Origin: Gracilaria caudata
Lineage: Eukaryota; Rhodophyta; Florideophyceae; Gracilariales; Gracilariaceae
Reading direction: 5' to 3'
NCBI GenBank assembly: GCA_030374735.1
Contig: JASCIV010000026.1
Coordinates: 1 to 64,000 of the forward strand
DNA length: 64,000 nucleotides
Shown piece after piece: positions 10,886 to 22,142 of the stretch. The notes beneath the pieces are model-generated. The model saw only the letters and a list, made by a program, of their open reading frames with translations, was not told the DNA's origin and searched no databases. Numbering within the stretch: the first letter of the stretch is position 1; each line of letters starts with the position of its first letter. The translations under genes and the position numbers were made by a program.

Positions 10886-10933
10886 ATAGACAACACAATA
10901 TAGTATATCTATAGTATGGACAACACAATACAG
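10886..10933. repeat. Short direct repeat
   Basis: An 18-bp unit of the form AT(A/G)GACAACACAATA(T/C)AG occurs twice, 30 bp apart, just upstream of a retroelement fragment. Confidence 0.6.
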
Positions 10934-10977
10934 ACTCTATACGTTAATAGAAGCATACGCAGTATGAGTACGAGAAG

Positions 10978-11332
10978 ATTTTAGATGGATAATGACGCAA
11001 AGAGAGGCAGACGTGGTTTTTTCCCAGCTCTTCGTTGGACATACCTCTGTTGTGCATCCGTTTGGAACTCATTTATTGCAGAAAAGATTGGTTTGCCGCT
11101 ATCGTCCTGGTGTCTTGAATGATGTCGAGCACTCCCTGCTGAGATGCCCGCTGCAAACGTATTCAAGGCGCATCAGCTTGCCACCCGTAGGCGAGCGTCA
11201 GGGACTTGTTGCTTTTGATGTCATCTCCAAATGGCCAGAAAAAGTGTCGGCCTTCTTAGTGAGAGAGCGTTTCTTTCAGCAACGCTCTGCACATAGTTCT
11301 AATTGAGCCAGTGTGCCTATTAACGAGAGAGA
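10978..11332 (+). mobile_element. 5'-truncated non-LTR retrotransposon with target-site duplication
   Basis: The frame from about 10992 encodes the C-terminal end of a LINE-type polyprotein: VGHTSVVHPFGTHLL, C-x-C, a VEHSLLRCP block and a KWPEKVSAFLVRERFF end, shared with the copies at 59-62 kb. The fragment ends in GAGAGAGA. It is flanked by GAGTACGAGAAG at 10966-10977 and GAGTACGGGAAG at 11333-11344, an 11-of-12 match that reads as a target-site duplication. It is truncated before the RNase H domain and cannot move by itself. Confidence 0.75.
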
Positions 11333-11344
11333 GAGTACGGGAAG

Positions 11345-12881
11345 CGGGAAAAGCTCCAAATATCCGAATTCCAGGACGGTTGCTCTTCGCACGTGGTGGG
11401 TTCAGGGTGGCGTAGGTAAAGTGGTTGAGCAACTCTGACGCTCTCCTTGTTGCCATTAACTACCGCATAATCTTTTGAGGACGTTCCAGAAGGAACAAAT
11501 GTGCTGGGTTTTAGATAGCTACCCCAGAGCAAAGCGAATAGTCCTACAGGATAAATGTGGGCATAATGATGATCAAGGCGCCTCACATCAGTAAGGGAAC
11601 AGATATATGTTTCGTAGCTCTAGTAGTATGCGCGGAATGACAGCTCTGACCCCACTTAGATGGTATATTTGTGACAAAATCTGGAGTTGGACATAGCGGA
11701 CGAAAGGCGGCTACAAGATATGGCTCATTCAGAACATCCGTTCATGGGGACCACAACGTAAACGTTTCTCTCCATTAGATCCGCTCTCCATCGGTTTCAT
11801 TGCGTCACAAGGTGTGGGCTACAACGATAGAAAAGAAGAAGTGAGAGCCGTTCTGTTGCGGCCGTTTCGGGAAGCAATGTTCCATTCCGGTCAAATGTTG
11901 TGCCGGCACGCATGGAACCCGATGACGATGACAGGTAAGAAAAAGTTGTTGCCGAACTCTGTGTCGATGCCGCACTCGCGATTGAAAGCGCCGAAGAGAC
12001 CCTCAGCAATACTCTGTTCTTGGAACCCACTTAGTGTAGCGTGGCCATCGATTTATAGTTGGTGGGTGTGACATAGATAGATGTAGAGGTTTTTGAGGTC
12101 TTTTTAGCAACCCCCGGCGTTGTGGAAGCGTTCTACCCCCGTACTTACCAAACGTTCAACGTGAAACCCCACTTGCGGGTGCGGGAAATCCAATTCTTCG
12201 TAGTTTAGAGCATGGCCACCGGCAGAGATTGTTTATTCGTTGTCTTAAGGTGCTGCTCGGTGGCGATCCTATTTGTGGGCACTGTCGGGGGGCATCAGCG
12301 ATGCTTTTCCCCTTCAAGAAGCAGGGCTTGCTTGAACACCGAGAAGCAGGAAAGGTCCCAGGGTGGGTTGGGAGTGTCAAAAACAGACGCCGAGGAACCG
12401 CAGTAGCGCAGAGAACGACGGGCGTACACTGCTGCGGTTGCTGTCGCGGGCGTTCGGCGGCGGTCGCTCGCTCAGACTGTCCGAGTTGCTTATCGATTTA
12501 AATGTCTTCATCTTGCTCTTGGCCGCCGGCGATCCACAGCTTCTTGCGGAAGAACTGCAAGAAGAATCGCAAGAAGAATCGCACTCTGCGTGATGCAGAC
12601 AGTCATCGACAAGTGGTGGACACCGTGACCGTCACGAAGGGAAGCGGCTCTGCGGGATACACCTTGAAAACAATTTGAGTGTGACTGTGTAGCATTGCAC
12701 AAGTGCATCAACATGAATGGTCGAAAGCGACACTTGGCCTCACAGCGTTGTGGCACTCTGATACAAACAGCATTGAAACCCCAGGGCTCCGGATTCCCCA
12801 GCAGAGGGAAGCGTAATACAGTTTTCATCCATGAGAGCTTCTAATCGCGGATCACTTTACTCTTGGTAGATACCAATAGAT
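11345..12881. other. Intergenic, decayed sequence
   Basis: About 1.5 kb with no supported gene. It holds a GAAGCGTTCTACC motif near 12125-12137 related to the dispersed palindrome family and a short GCAAGAAGAATC repeat near 12560-12585. Confidence 0.4.
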
Positions 12882-14036
12882 ATGACATTACCCTTCATCC
12901 TCTCTTCCAAGATTCTCTCTTTCTCTTTGGCCTTCAACAGCCGAAGAATCCGGCCTAGAGTGATGAAAAAGCGGAGGCAAACTAAACCGCCAGCCGTCAG
13001 GAAAACGGTCACTGCGAGAAAACACCATTTGCTTCCTCGTGTTCGACTGAACAGAACTCGCGTTATATTACTTGGAGTAACTTGCTTGGTTTTTGCTATA
13101 GTATTCGTCTTGAGATCAAAACGCGGTTTAGAAGTTCTGAAAACATCAAGGCGATACTTACTCAAAGAGGGCGTTAGAACAAGACCCCACACGGCCAGCT
13201 CAGAGACTGCCACGCACGGAATGGCACCAGTTTTCAAAGCAAGAGTTTTGCAAGAATTTGACCATGACCACGAGGCGTTCACGCAAGGTTTGGTATGCTT
13301 TGACAGCAACATGTATGAATCGACTGGGTTATATGGCAGGTCAAGCCTACGAAAAGTTGATGTTTCGACGGGAAAGCTTCTTAACCTCCATCAATTGGAA
13401 TCGAGTCAATTTGCGGAAGGCCTTGCGATTGTAGGCCACGATGGTTCTTTGCTAATGCAAGTTTTGTGGAAAATCGGGAAAGGTTATGTTTACGATAGAG
13501 ATACTTTTCATCGTTTGTTTGAGTTTTCTTTTGATGGAGATGCATGGGGCTTGGCGTCTCATCCGGAAGACCGTAACCAGGTATTTTTGAGCGATGGTAC
13601 CTCAGCCATCAAAATATTTCGTCTGGAAGGAAACACGTTTAAGCTTTCGCACCAATTTACTGTCTTTGATGGGGCAAAAGAGGTCGGTTTGTTGAACGAA
13701 TTGGAGTTTGTTGGAAATGAGTTGTGGGCGAACGTGTGGATGTCCGACTTCATTGCTCGAATTGATCCGAGAAGTGGGGAAGTTAGAGGCTGGGTCGATC
13801 TTAGGGAAACTCTTCGGCAAAGTACAATACCTAAGGGTCACACTGTTGATGTTCTCAACGGAATTGCTTACGACGAGAAGACTTCTTCGATATACGTCAC
13901 TGGAAAATATTGGCCGAAGCTCTTCTCGATTGATCTCGGCGACGAGTTCGTTGCAGATAATATTACCGCCGTCACAAACGCTTTCTTTTTGAATCCGGAA
14001 CAAGTACAGTACGTGCATAACCACGTTATCGCTTGA
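12882..14036 (+). CDS. Glutaminyl-peptide cyclotransferase, plant/bacterial type, membrane-anchored (copy 1)
   Basis: The 384-aa product has the five-bladed propeller fold family of plant and bacterial glutamine cyclotransferases, which convert N-terminal Gln to pyroglutamate and release ammonia. Family motifs are FDHDHEAFTQGL (about 125-136), YESTGLYGRSSLRKVD (about 145-160), a WGL block, NELEFVGNELWANVW (about 272-286), HTVDVLNGIAYD and VTGKYWPKLF. A basic N-terminus precedes a single hydrophobic segment (VILLGVTCLVFAIVFVL, about 61-77), so a type II anchor with the enzyme in the secretory lumen is likely. An inner ATG at 12963 would keep the anchor. A second copy lies at 44104-45369. Confidence 0.9.
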   Translation: MTLPFILSSKILSFSLAFNSRRIRPRVMKKRRQTKPPAVRKTVTARKHHLLPRVRLNRTRVILLGVTCLVFAIVFVLRSKRGLEVLKTSRRYLLKEGVRTRPHTASSETATHGMAPVFKARVLQEFDHDHEAFTQGLVCFDSNMYESTGLYGRSSLRKVDVSTGKLLNLHQLESSQFAEGLAIVGHDGSLLMQVLWKIGKGYVYDRDTFHRLFEFSFDGDAWGLASHPEDRNQVFLSDGTSAIKIFRLEGNTFKLSHQFTVFDGAKEVGLLNELEFVGNELWANVWMSDFIARIDPRSGEVRGWVDLRETLRQSTIPKGHTVDVLNGIAYDEKTSSIYVTGKYWPKLFSIDLGDEFVADNITAVTNAFFLNPEQVQYVHNHVIA

Positions 14037-14513
14037 GCTCGGCAGATCGTGATGCACCACCTGAGTTGTACTGCATGCAGCCCCTCAAAGTTTCACTACT
14101 TTTTTTCCCAACGTCGGCGATCAAATCAATTTAACAAGAGGTACAAGCTTGATTGTTAATGTACTGTACCACTGCAGGCGTTTAAGGAAAACAACGTTTC
14201 GCTTAAGATAGAGTGCTACTACCTCCGAATCTGAGCATGTGCGAAGTCTATCCCTGTTTCTGGACTTTGGATACCTTGAGTTCGTACCTCTGCATTCCGA
14301 ATGCCGTAGAACAACTTGATGGGGAGTTGAAGCGGAACTACATCTTTTTCACTTTGCTCGTATATGAGGAAGCAAAGTCTTGTCAATGTACATCTGATGC
14401 AGAGAGCACTTTTAGAAATTTTTGTAACGTACACGGGGATGAACAAAGCGTTGTCTTTGCGAACGCAGGTGTGGGCGCTTGTTTTATTTTAACATGTGAA
14501 GAGCAATTAAAAC
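14037..14513. other. Convergent 3' gap
   Basis: Lies between two convergent stops (glutaminyl cyclase and coproporphyrinogen oxidase). An open frame on the plus strand here starts at GTG and looks fortuitous. No repeat is seen. Confidence 0.4.
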
Positions 14514-15659
14514 CTATACCCAGTCCTTTGGATTCTTCATGAACTCCAAGCTTTGCGCCTCCCATGAACCTGGCTCAGGACGGTGATCGTATTCCCATCG
14601 AGCTGTGAGTGGAAGAGACATCAAAATGCTCTCAATTCGTCCACCAGTCTTCAACCCGAAAACAGTGCCTCGGTCATACACAAGATTATATTCGACGTAT
14701 CTGGCACGTCGCAGTTGCTGCCATCTCTTTTGATCTTCAGTATACTCGGAACCCTTTCGACGTTCAACGATGGGCAAGTAAGCGTTACAGACGTTAGAAG
14801 CACAATCTTCGCTGAACTGGAATATTTCACTGGCATCCCTGTCATTGAGATCATCGAAAAAGATGCCTCCAAGACCTCTTCTCTCTCCTCGATGTTTGAT
14901 TAAAAAGTAATCGTCACACCATTTCTTGTACTTGGGATAATACTCTTTGTCATGGCGATCACAACAGCTCTTTAACGTGGAATGAAAATGCCTGACATCT
15001 TCTTCGAAGACATATGCAGGAGTAAGATCCGTTCCTCCGCCGAACCACCAAAGTCCACGATCGGTTTCGAAGTATCTATAATTGAAGTGCATAGTCGGAG
15101 CCAATGGGTTCCATGGGTGCATGACAGATGAAATACCTGCCGCAAAGAATGGAACGGCCTCACCTGGTTCGTAACCGACATTGCGGGTCACTCCTCTGGC
15201 ACTAGCAGCAGCTACAGCTTCAGGAGGCATAGTACCATAAACGACAGAAACGTTAACTCCGGCTTTCTCAAAAACGTTTCCGTTCTGCATAACCCTCGAG
15301 ATTCCACCGCCGCCGTTTTCTCGAACCCATGAATCTTCGCGGAATTTCGTCCCATCCAAGGCTTCTACCTGTGCACATATGTCGTCCTGAGCAGCTCGTA
15401 TCATCTTCTCGAATCGTGTTCTCATGGATTTGTCGCCATAACTTTCATCTGGGCGAACAAGCGTCTCGGGTCTCTCTGCGACAGGGACATGATCTGTAAA
15501 ACTTGGTCCGGCGGACATTTGTAAGCGAGATGACTGTGTGGCCGCAAAACGCTTTCGGGTGCAGGGAAGCTTCGTTCGCGATGTACACCGTTGTCCGTGA
15601 AACGAAGAGGGCAACAACGATGTTGCACACACGGAGACGAAGGCAGAATTAGGAGCCAT
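14514..15659 (-). CDS. CPOX: Coproporphyrinogen III oxidase, aerobic, plastid-targeted
   Basis: The 381-aa product performs the oxygen-dependent decarboxylation of coproporphyrinogen III to protoporphyrinogen IX in heme and chlorophyll synthesis. The start MAPNSAFVS and a basic leader up to about residue 48 fit a plastid transit peptide. The mature part carries the family blocks [37 protein letters not shown] [40 protein letters not shown] and [22 protein letters not shown], ending with [17 protein letters not shown]. All are intact and there is no intron. It is a typical HemF-type enzyme; the anaerobic HemN type is unrelated. Confidence 0.96.
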   Translation of the reverse strand: MAPNSAFVSVCATSLLPSSFHGQRCTSRTKLPCTRKRFAATQSSRLQMSAGPSFTDHVPVAERPETLVRPDESYGDKSMRTRFEKMIRAAQDDICAQVEALDGTKFREDSWVRENGGGGISRVMQNGNVFEKAGVNVSVVYGTMPPEAVAAASARGVTRNVGYEPGEAVPFFAAGISSVMHPWNPLAPTMHFNYRYFETDRGLWWFGGGTDLTPAYVFEEDVRHFHSTLKSCCDRHDKEYYPKYKKWCDDYFLIKHRGERRGLGGIFFDDLNDRDASEIFQFSEDCASNVCNAYLPIVERRKGSEYTEDQKRWQQLRRARYVEYNLVYDRGTVFGLKTGGRIESILMSLPLTARWEYDHRPEPGSWEAQSLEFMKNPKDWV

Positions 15660-16205
15660 GTCCGGCGTCGTTCAAAGGAGTTTTGAAGAAGATGACGGAC
15701 GATCTTCAGTCACTGAGGTGGGGGCTGTTGAATTCGAATCCCCGGGCTCCAGGTTATCGCACGAGGGGACCTTAAGTACCGTCGTACAATGTGGGGATGT
15801 TCGTCTGTTAGAGGTGGTGTGTTGTTCAGCGTGTTGGTGAGGATGAGAGCGACGAGGACGAATTGTGAGCTGGACAGGAGCACCAAACGGTTCCCACTGC
15901 CGCTCGTTGACGTTGATCTCAACAAATTTCAGATGTAATGTTATCTGCCAGATTTTATTACAAAAAGCATGTAGCAATATGAATACTTGGCCCGGACGTT
16001 AAAAGTACGACGGTAGAACGCTAACGGTTCCCACCACGCGATATTGAAAAAGGTCGCACTAGCAAAACGAATATTTGCTTCGGAAGAACAAGGACGTCTT
16101 TGCTTCTCGAATTTATTTGCGACTACCGTTTTCTCTAGTCGCACATGATCCTAGAACTCCTCGCGGGAAGTTCTTATATCGCGAGCATCACGGCATCCCC
16201 GAGGA
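15660..16205. promoter_or_regulatory. Gap upstream of CPOX with dispersed palindrome
   Basis: Holds the CPOX promoter and the RPB11 3' end. The motif TACGACGGTAGAACGCTAAC at 16006-16025 belongs to the dispersed palindrome family. A tRNA T-loop-like TTCGAATCC near 15732 has no matching stem and was rejected. Confidence 0.45.
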
Positions 16206-16629
16206 CTACCGGATGCGCTTAACCAACTCTGACAAGCGTGAGATCTCCGACGATAGATCCATGAGTGCTACGCGAACCGCCTCAGGTGGTAAATACTTGC
16301 CTGCTCTAGTATTACTTGATGTTTGCACCCTTAATTCTATGTGATGGTCCATAGGATGTGGATGTTTGTAGCCAACAAATACTACATCCGGATCTCGTAT
16401 AAGCTGCATTCGTAGTAGATTTGCCAGTGTATGGTCTTCTCTTTCTAGTCGAAACACACCGCAGTTCTCGATTTTCGTATCTGCTGTGTAGGTAACTCTG
16501 TCGAGAAAAAGAAACATTGTTAGCTTTCCCGCTCCACTTTCTCGCCAACACTATTCAGCTTGCGCGAACGTACTTCTGGACGCCTTCGGGCAGCATCCAT
16601 GAATCAAAATTTTCCGGCGCGTTTGTCAT
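16206..16629 (-). CDS. RPB11: RNA polymerase II subunit RPB11 (2 exons)
   Basis: Exon 1 is 16629-16574 (MTNAPENFDSWMLPEGVQ plus two bases of Lys) and exon 2 is 16497-16206, giving 115 aa, the family length. The 76-nt intron has a GTACGT donor, a CTAAC branch site and a CGACAG acceptor. Exon 2 contains the RPB11 dimerisation core: EDHTLANLLRMQLIRDPDVVFVGYKHPHPMDHHIELRVQT. It pairs with RPB3 in the assembly platform of polymerase II. The second exon alone would start with a Met inside the intron, which is why the short first exon is needed. It is divergent from CHMP7. Confidence 0.95.
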
Positions 16630-17183
16630 GGTGATGCGTTAAAGGTTTCGTTTAGATGCTATGTACTCTTGATACATGCAGGCTTCGCGTTTCTGTTGCC
16701 ACCCAGTTGCACAGTTTTCCTCTGGTGAGGCGGGACAAAAACCTTCACTGTATCGTTCGTTCCGTTTCGACTGCTGACCGCTCGATATCAGCTTCGCGCA
16801 CCGAACAGTTTGCTCTCAAAGCGTCACTACGAAGGTAGTTCGACTCGCGCTGACGTCGCAGAACGTTGATCCCTACACTTTGTCCGCCTAAATGCGCGAA
16901 AACAATTAAAACGCTTGCCAAACGCTCTAAAATTACGCGCTCCACGTCCACTTTCCGACGTGTTTCCAGTGCTCGGATTCGTCACCGGGACCGTCTCTTT
17001 CGTTTCCAGGAACAGCCGTCGTCTCCCGAGATACTGCTATCCGCCAGTTCAGTTCAGGCCTTTAAACTATTCGAAGAACAAAATTCTGTCATCCTCTTTT
17101 CTTCCCTTTCTTGCACAGAACTCAACCAGGACCGATTCAACCGCGAGCTGGTCAGCAACTTGCAATCGTTACCAACTGCAAAT
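16630..17183. promoter_or_regulatory. Divergent promoter region RPB11 / CHMP7
   Basis: Two outward starts bound this gap. CTACGAAGGTAG occurs at 16827-16838, an exact copy of the motif in the RPL15/RBM22 gap. The CHMP7 frame is open upstream to an ATG at 16866, but that extension has no similarity I can see. Confidence 0.45.
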
Positions 17184-18742
17184 ATGGTGACTGCAGACCT
17201 GTGGAGCGTTACTACCCTGCCGTCCTTTAAGTCGAGGAGCGCCGAGGAAATCGACGTTCTTTGGTCAGCTGATTTGCCGTCGTATAGAGATGAAAACCCG
17301 GTACGTTCGAAAGTCTACTTGAGGAGCGCAAGCACAATTGCTTGGCTATCACATTTACTGACTCCAACTGATCTGCAATGCTACAGGGACTGTGGGATGC
17401 AATGATCGGATTCTTTGAGGACGCAATAGTTTCATCTTGCAGTCGACCTGGGAAGCTTGTCGTCACACCAGTACGTAAGCCAAGGATCATGTTTTGCGCC
17501 ATAATCGTTGACTTAAAGCGTTCTCAAACTAACAGCTAAACGTATTCTGAACTGCGACTTTCACTGATTCCCTGAGAACAGAGGGAGCTCTTGAAACAAT
17601 TGAAACACAATGGGCGAGAACCTTCATCAGGCCTGCGCATTATGCGTCAACTTTTCCAGAAGGGAGATATTGTAAGTGCTGACACGCTCAAACCTCCGTC
17701 CAAGGAGTCAACGGCGCGATCGGGTTATACCTTAAGTTCCCTTAAGCAAACAATAGGCAGCTATATTTGGAGCTCAAAGAAACCCGAGGCCCCTGATCTT
17801 GATGATCCGATTGTACCGGTCGCAGCACTTAAAGCGGCAGCTGCTCGACTTTCTTCTTACTCTGAAGGTCCAATGGCTTCCACTGAAATCCACACTGTCA
17901 AGAGCCTAGCATCTGCAGTGACTGAGCGAAACACGCGCGATGCGGAGGCCATAATATCATATCTCGTATCGAAGAATGAAGCAGTCCCTCTCTTTACGGA
18001 ACCATCCCCAGAGCATCCCGAGCCCGTCCTTGGTGTGAAGTTCGGAAAGCAGAAGGTCAACCCGAGCGACAAAGGCGTGCTTCGAACGAAGGCGGCGCTT
18101 GAACACATGGAGCAACAATCTTCACATTTAGAAAAGGCTATCGGCAAAGAAATAGAAGCCGCCACAAAGGCAGCAAAAACCGGAAACAAGGCGGAAGCTC
18201 TTACTCGACTGCGGAAGAAGAAAGTGTTGGAGGCGAAGCTCACTGGAGCTCGTTCTGCCGCCACGAAGCTTTCTGATGTTTTGTTGGCAGTTGATGAGGC
18301 CGAGTCGAACAAGGAAGCAGTTCTAGCGCTTGAAACAGGTATGGAATCACTCAAGCTTGTGAACCAGAACGGAGTTACTGCGGACAGAGTGGACACTGTT
18401 GCAGCGGACTTCAAGGAATTAATGGAAGATCAGTCAGATGTTCGGTTGGCACTGGAGCAGCTTGCGCAGGAGTCTGCAGCGGATGATGCCGTTCTAGAAG
18501 AGGAACTAGAACTACTTGTTTCAGGACGAAAGCCAACCGAATTAGAATTGAACAAGGAGCCGAAAAAGACACTGGCCGACGAAGCGGAGGAAGAACTGGC
18601 GCAGCTTCTGGCCAAGCTTCCATCACCCAGCATGGAGGCAGTTCCAGATCCGTATAGGGCGGCAGCAGCCAGTAGTTCTGCCGGGGGAGAAGCACAGAAG
18701 CATCGGAGCGATCATGTTGAGGCCAACATTCTGGAATCCTAG
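17184..18742 (+). CDS. CHMP7: ESCRT-III protein CHMP7-like (SNF7 family), 3 exons
   Basis: Exons 17184-17300, 17387-17470 and 17582-18742 give 453 aa. Introns are 86 nt (donor GTACGT, acceptor CTACAG) and 111 nt (donor GTACGT, acceptor GAACAG); both keep the frame. The N-terminal half (DLWSVTTLP..., GLWDAMIGFFEDA, then LRIMRQLFQKGDIV) fits the winged-helix region that distinguishes CHMP7 from other CHMPs. Residues about 175-360 form the charged SNF7 helices (KGVLRTKAALEHMEQQ, ALTRLRKKKVLEAKL), and the acidic tail (EEELAQLLAKLPSP) looks like a MIM element. The family acts in nuclear-envelope sealing and endosomal membrane scission. The start at 17184 is a judgement; 16866 is in frame. Confidence 0.85.
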
Positions 18743-19746
18743 GTGCATGAACGCGTTACCCCTTGCATGATTTCCTGCTTCTCGAAATACTTTCCCCTTC
18801 TATCGACCATTCTTGTGATGAAGCGCAACGTTACTTCAAAGCGTTTGCAGCGCCAAGAGCTGTAGCTTATGCTGGTGGATGAGTAGGTAATGTAGAACGC
18901 TATTCCTTTTTGACTGACGACTACCTGGAGTGCTACTACCACATGATTGGAGGCGGTCAGAACAATATGCGATGACACAGATAAGGTCAATTGGAATAGA
19001 GAGTTGAGATTATCCTCTCATCTCTCTTAAATATTGTGCGAATTGGGTTAAGGTGTTGAAATCTCAGAAAGTTGTCGCCAAATCTGGAATGATAAGATCT
19101 TGTCGGGATTGCAATCATATGAACATACCAAATCGTGTTGTCCAATGCTGTACATGTATAATCAATGCACCCTGTAAACTCCTTGTAAGTTCACAAGTAC
19201 ACAATGTCATTGAGATTGGCACTTTCTCAGTGTACCCCTAGGACGAGAAGAAGAGGCAGATATCAAAGTAATCGAGAGGATGAGCGCTTTATTTACAAAG
19301 GGAGGGCTGCGACTTCGCTGTGGTTATGGATGATGACCAAATGGAGAATAATGTTTCGTTGGGTGCAGCCCCTTTTTTTGTGATATTGGCAGAACAAAGA
19401 ACGTGTTTGCATTCCTTGAATAAGTTCTTGGATGTACGAAGGGTAGAACGCTACCTTTGAAGATCCGAAAGTACAAATCTATAGTAGAAGACTTTAATAT
19501 AAATTAATGTTTAAATGATATTTCAAGTGCCTCCTCCCTCGGTTCTCAAAAGTCCACGCACAACCATCAAGCTCCAGCAGCTCTCCATTCTGAAGAACTT
19601 CGGTTCGAATAGCATGTGCTCTGGCTCGCTCTGCTGTTCTTCCGCAAGTGAAGCTTTCTTTCCCGAAATCCTTTGGGGTCGCTAATTGAAACGCTCTGCC
19701 CTCTTTCAAATCTTAGCAACCTTCACTAGAATCATCGTACGTGGAT
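18743..19746. other. Intergenic region with two palindrome-family motifs
   Basis: About 1 kb between CHMP7 and the aminotransferase. TAGAACGCTA occurs at 18893-18902 and again within TACGAAGGGTAGAACGCTAC at 19435-19454. A 71-codon minus-strand frame ending at 19494 has no ATG and is not called. Confidence 0.5.
19435..19455. repeat. Dispersed palindrome, fullest copy
   Basis: GGTAGAACGCTACC (19442-19455) has a 5-bp stem and AACG loop, preceded by TACGAAG. It is taken as the reference copy of the family listed in the findings. Confidence 0.6.
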
Positions 19747-20694
19747 ATGGGATCCCAACAAGATTTGCCGCTGTCTGTAGAGTGTGTCCCAGCCTATGCT
19801 ACAGATCCTTTGCGGGTTTCGAATAATGTTTCCCTATACGACTTCATGAATGGCATACCACGCGCATCTTACACTACGTTCGTATCCGTAAATGGAAAGT
19901 GCGTTCCGCAAGTTGGTTTTCATATTGATCGCATAATGCAAGGGGTTTCTAGTCTGTATCCTAGTGCGAGAAGTTCTTCAATTAGGTCTTCAGTCATGAC
20001 CCGGGTTTTTTCTATCATTGATGATGCTTTTGCCTTACATTCGCAGGTTGGGTGCGAAATTCAGTTCATTTGTGCTTTGGTTGAAGGGGCCAACAGAGAA
20101 ATCAAGCTTCGTGTTCATATCTCACGTATCAAATCGTTTGATCAGAGTAGCAATCCCGTGACCGTTGAATGTAGAGGGAAACCACGTCGCGATCCGCGCG
20201 TGAAGAATTCGGCATGGTACCGTGAAAGAAAGCCACTACAATCCTTGCGTTCTAAGGAAGCCTACGAAACAATTCTATTGGGAGAGGACTCAAACGGAAA
20301 CATAACGCTTTTGGAAGGACTTGTAACTAACTTTTTTGTGATCACAAAGGATATGCAGGTGTATACCGCCCCAGATGATGTAGTTTTACCGGGCAGTACG
20401 CGACGATTAGTACTTCAGGCCTGTGAGGAACTTGGTGTTGCCGTGCGGGAAGAAGCTCCTCGGCTACTTGATTGGAGACGGTTTGCTATCGGATTTCTTA
20501 CCAATGCTCGGACATGGCTTTTACCAGTATCTTGCATTCTGGTCCCTTTAGCAGAACATTGTGAGAAGGGGGTTGAGCCACGATTAGAATTACCTGCTCA
20601 AGACCGTGCTCTTGAACTCTTGGGAGGAATTCGCCAAATGGTGCACAACCTTGCTTTGACGGATGCATACGTTCCACGGAAGTTTTGCTCATAA
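19747..20694 (+). CDS. Class IV aminotransferase-fold protein (PLP fold type IV)
   Basis: The 315-aa product matches the class IV group (branched-chain aminotransferase, D-amino-acid aminotransferase, 4-amino-4-deoxychorismate lyase). Two landmarks are visible: a Lys in PRVKNSAWYRERK at about residue 157, the likely PLP Schiff-base position, and the block GNITLLEGLVTNFFVI (E..xxN.F) followed by LPGSTRRLVLQACEELG, typical of the cofactor-binding half. The first third is less typical. Which substrate is used cannot be told. The first ATG, at 19747, was taken as start; the frame opens with a GTG just before it. No leader peptide is obvious. Confidence 0.8.
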   Translation: MGSQQDLPLSVECVPAYATDPLRVSNNVSLYDFMNGIPRASYTTFVSVNGKCVPQVGFHIDRIMQGVSSLYPSARSSSIRSSVMTRVFSIIDDAFALHSQVGCEIQFICALVEGANREIKLRVHISRIKSFDQSSNPVTVECRGKPRRDPRVKNSAWYRERKPLQSLRSKEAYETILLGEDSNGNITLLEGLVTNFFVITKDMQVYTAPDDVVLPGSTRRLVLQACEELGVAVREEAPRLLDWRRFAIGFLTNARTWLLPVSCILVPLAEHCEKGVEPRLELPAQDRALELLGGIRQMVHNLALTDAYVPRKFCS

Positions 20695-22123
20695 CAAATA
20701 CCGGGCCGACTTAACTGCTAATGTAATCAGCAGTTACGCTTGCATGATTCATCCACACTGTTGTATATTTGTTACCTGTTCATTACTGGTTGAGCAAAAC
20801 GCTGAATTCTGGCGGCTGTTGTGACTGCAAGGACTACCTCGGCTTCGGGCCCTCTCTCATCGTTTGTTTTTGAGCAAGAGCCATTTCTAGGACTTTGGAA
20901 TGATAATTTGTGTGACAATAAGACATTTCAAGAGAAACCCGCTCATGCGGTGCCATGGACTGTTGTCCGGCATCCAGATCTCGTCTTTCGTAATATCCAG
21001 ACACATCTGTTAGGCCACCTGCAGTAGAGCATCATCGCCCAGGGCCGTTTTGGCTGGTATTAGATGGTGCAGTCGTTCGTTTATGAGCCGAAATAATGGG
21101 ACGGGCTCTAGTCTTGTACTTGTATGGGGCGTGTTGTATTGTTGTTTCCCATGCAGTGGTTGCAGCAGCGTGACAGTAACCGTTTACTTTCTGACTCATC
21201 AGTAGCCGGAGTTTCTCTTTCGATTATAGCAGGGACATTTGAGCACTACGTGCCACAAGAGTATTGTTGCGGGCCCTTTGGGCACAGTTTCTCTCGTGCT
21301 CTCTTTATATCGCTCCTTCTTCACAAAACCAGGGGTGGTGTCAAGTTTTTCGTTGGCCTTTTGTACAGAAGGGATTTGTGTGGATATTGTGCTGTTGAGA
21401 CTTCAAAAGCAAGGAGGAGAATGACAGAGGTGTGATGACCGAATTAGCATAGCAATGCAGAAACGAATGAACTTTCAGCAAAGACGAATTGTTGGGCTGT
21501 GCAAGAGGGCAGATCAATTTGAAAGCATGGGTGTGCTACGTGCTCTGGCTGGGACACGGCAGGGGGCATCGTACGAGCGATATATTTAGTGCGTAGTTGA
21601 GGGAGGAGCTGCAGAACTGACCGAAATTAGTCATCGAAAGCAAGTGCATTGCGAGCACGGGTCCCATTTCAACTTACATATGCTACTGTGGAGGAGGTTA
21701 TATGGTATGAGGATACACGTTAGCTGCAGAGTGTGTAAACTGGTGGAGAGGGGCACATTAGCTCGTGTAGTGAGGGGTGTTCCGTCGCACGGCAGATGCT
21801 GGTTGGCGTATTCATTTGATGTAAAGTGCCTTGAGATAACGAGAGAGGCTTTGATTAATAAACAACCTGTCATGGGTGATGAAGCTGTAAACAGAAAAGT
21901 GCTGAACGTGGAAAAGTCGACGAAGAGGGGGAAGAGGGTGATTAAGCAGACAATTGTGGGGCTGAGGTTTATCGAAAAGCAGCTAACGTCTGGGAAGCGT
22001 GCGTTTTAAACCGGTGCTCAGCAGAGCAGGAGTGTAGCAGTTAGATACTGAGATCGAACAAGACTGTTTGATGGGTAGACTCGGAGGAGGCATGGTGCAG
22101 GTGTGTCGAGAGCAGGGCGGTGC

Positions 22124-22142
22124 ACGAAGGTAGCGTTCTACC
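22124..22142. repeat. Dispersed palindrome, copy with perfect 5-bp stem
   Basis: GGTAGCGTTCTACC folds as GGTAG, loop CGTT, CTACC, and is preceded by ACGAAGG as in other copies. Confidence 0.6.

Noticed and set aside
12198..12260. TAGTTTAGAGCATGG resembling a tRNA D-arm
   Set aside because: No anticodon or T-arm follows at the right distance.
15715..15760. TTCGAATCC that looks like a tRNA T-loop
   Set aside because: The flanking bases do not pair and no D- or anticodon arm fits upstream on either strand; it lies within the upstream region of CPOX.
19494..19709. 71-codon minus-strand frame beside the aminotransferase
   Set aside because: Begins with TTG, is short, and overlaps likely promoter sequence.
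21644..22009. 121-codon plus-strand frame in the gene-poor stretch
   Set aside because: Starts with GTG; basic, with one CxxC, but no family. Could be a decayed element; not called.
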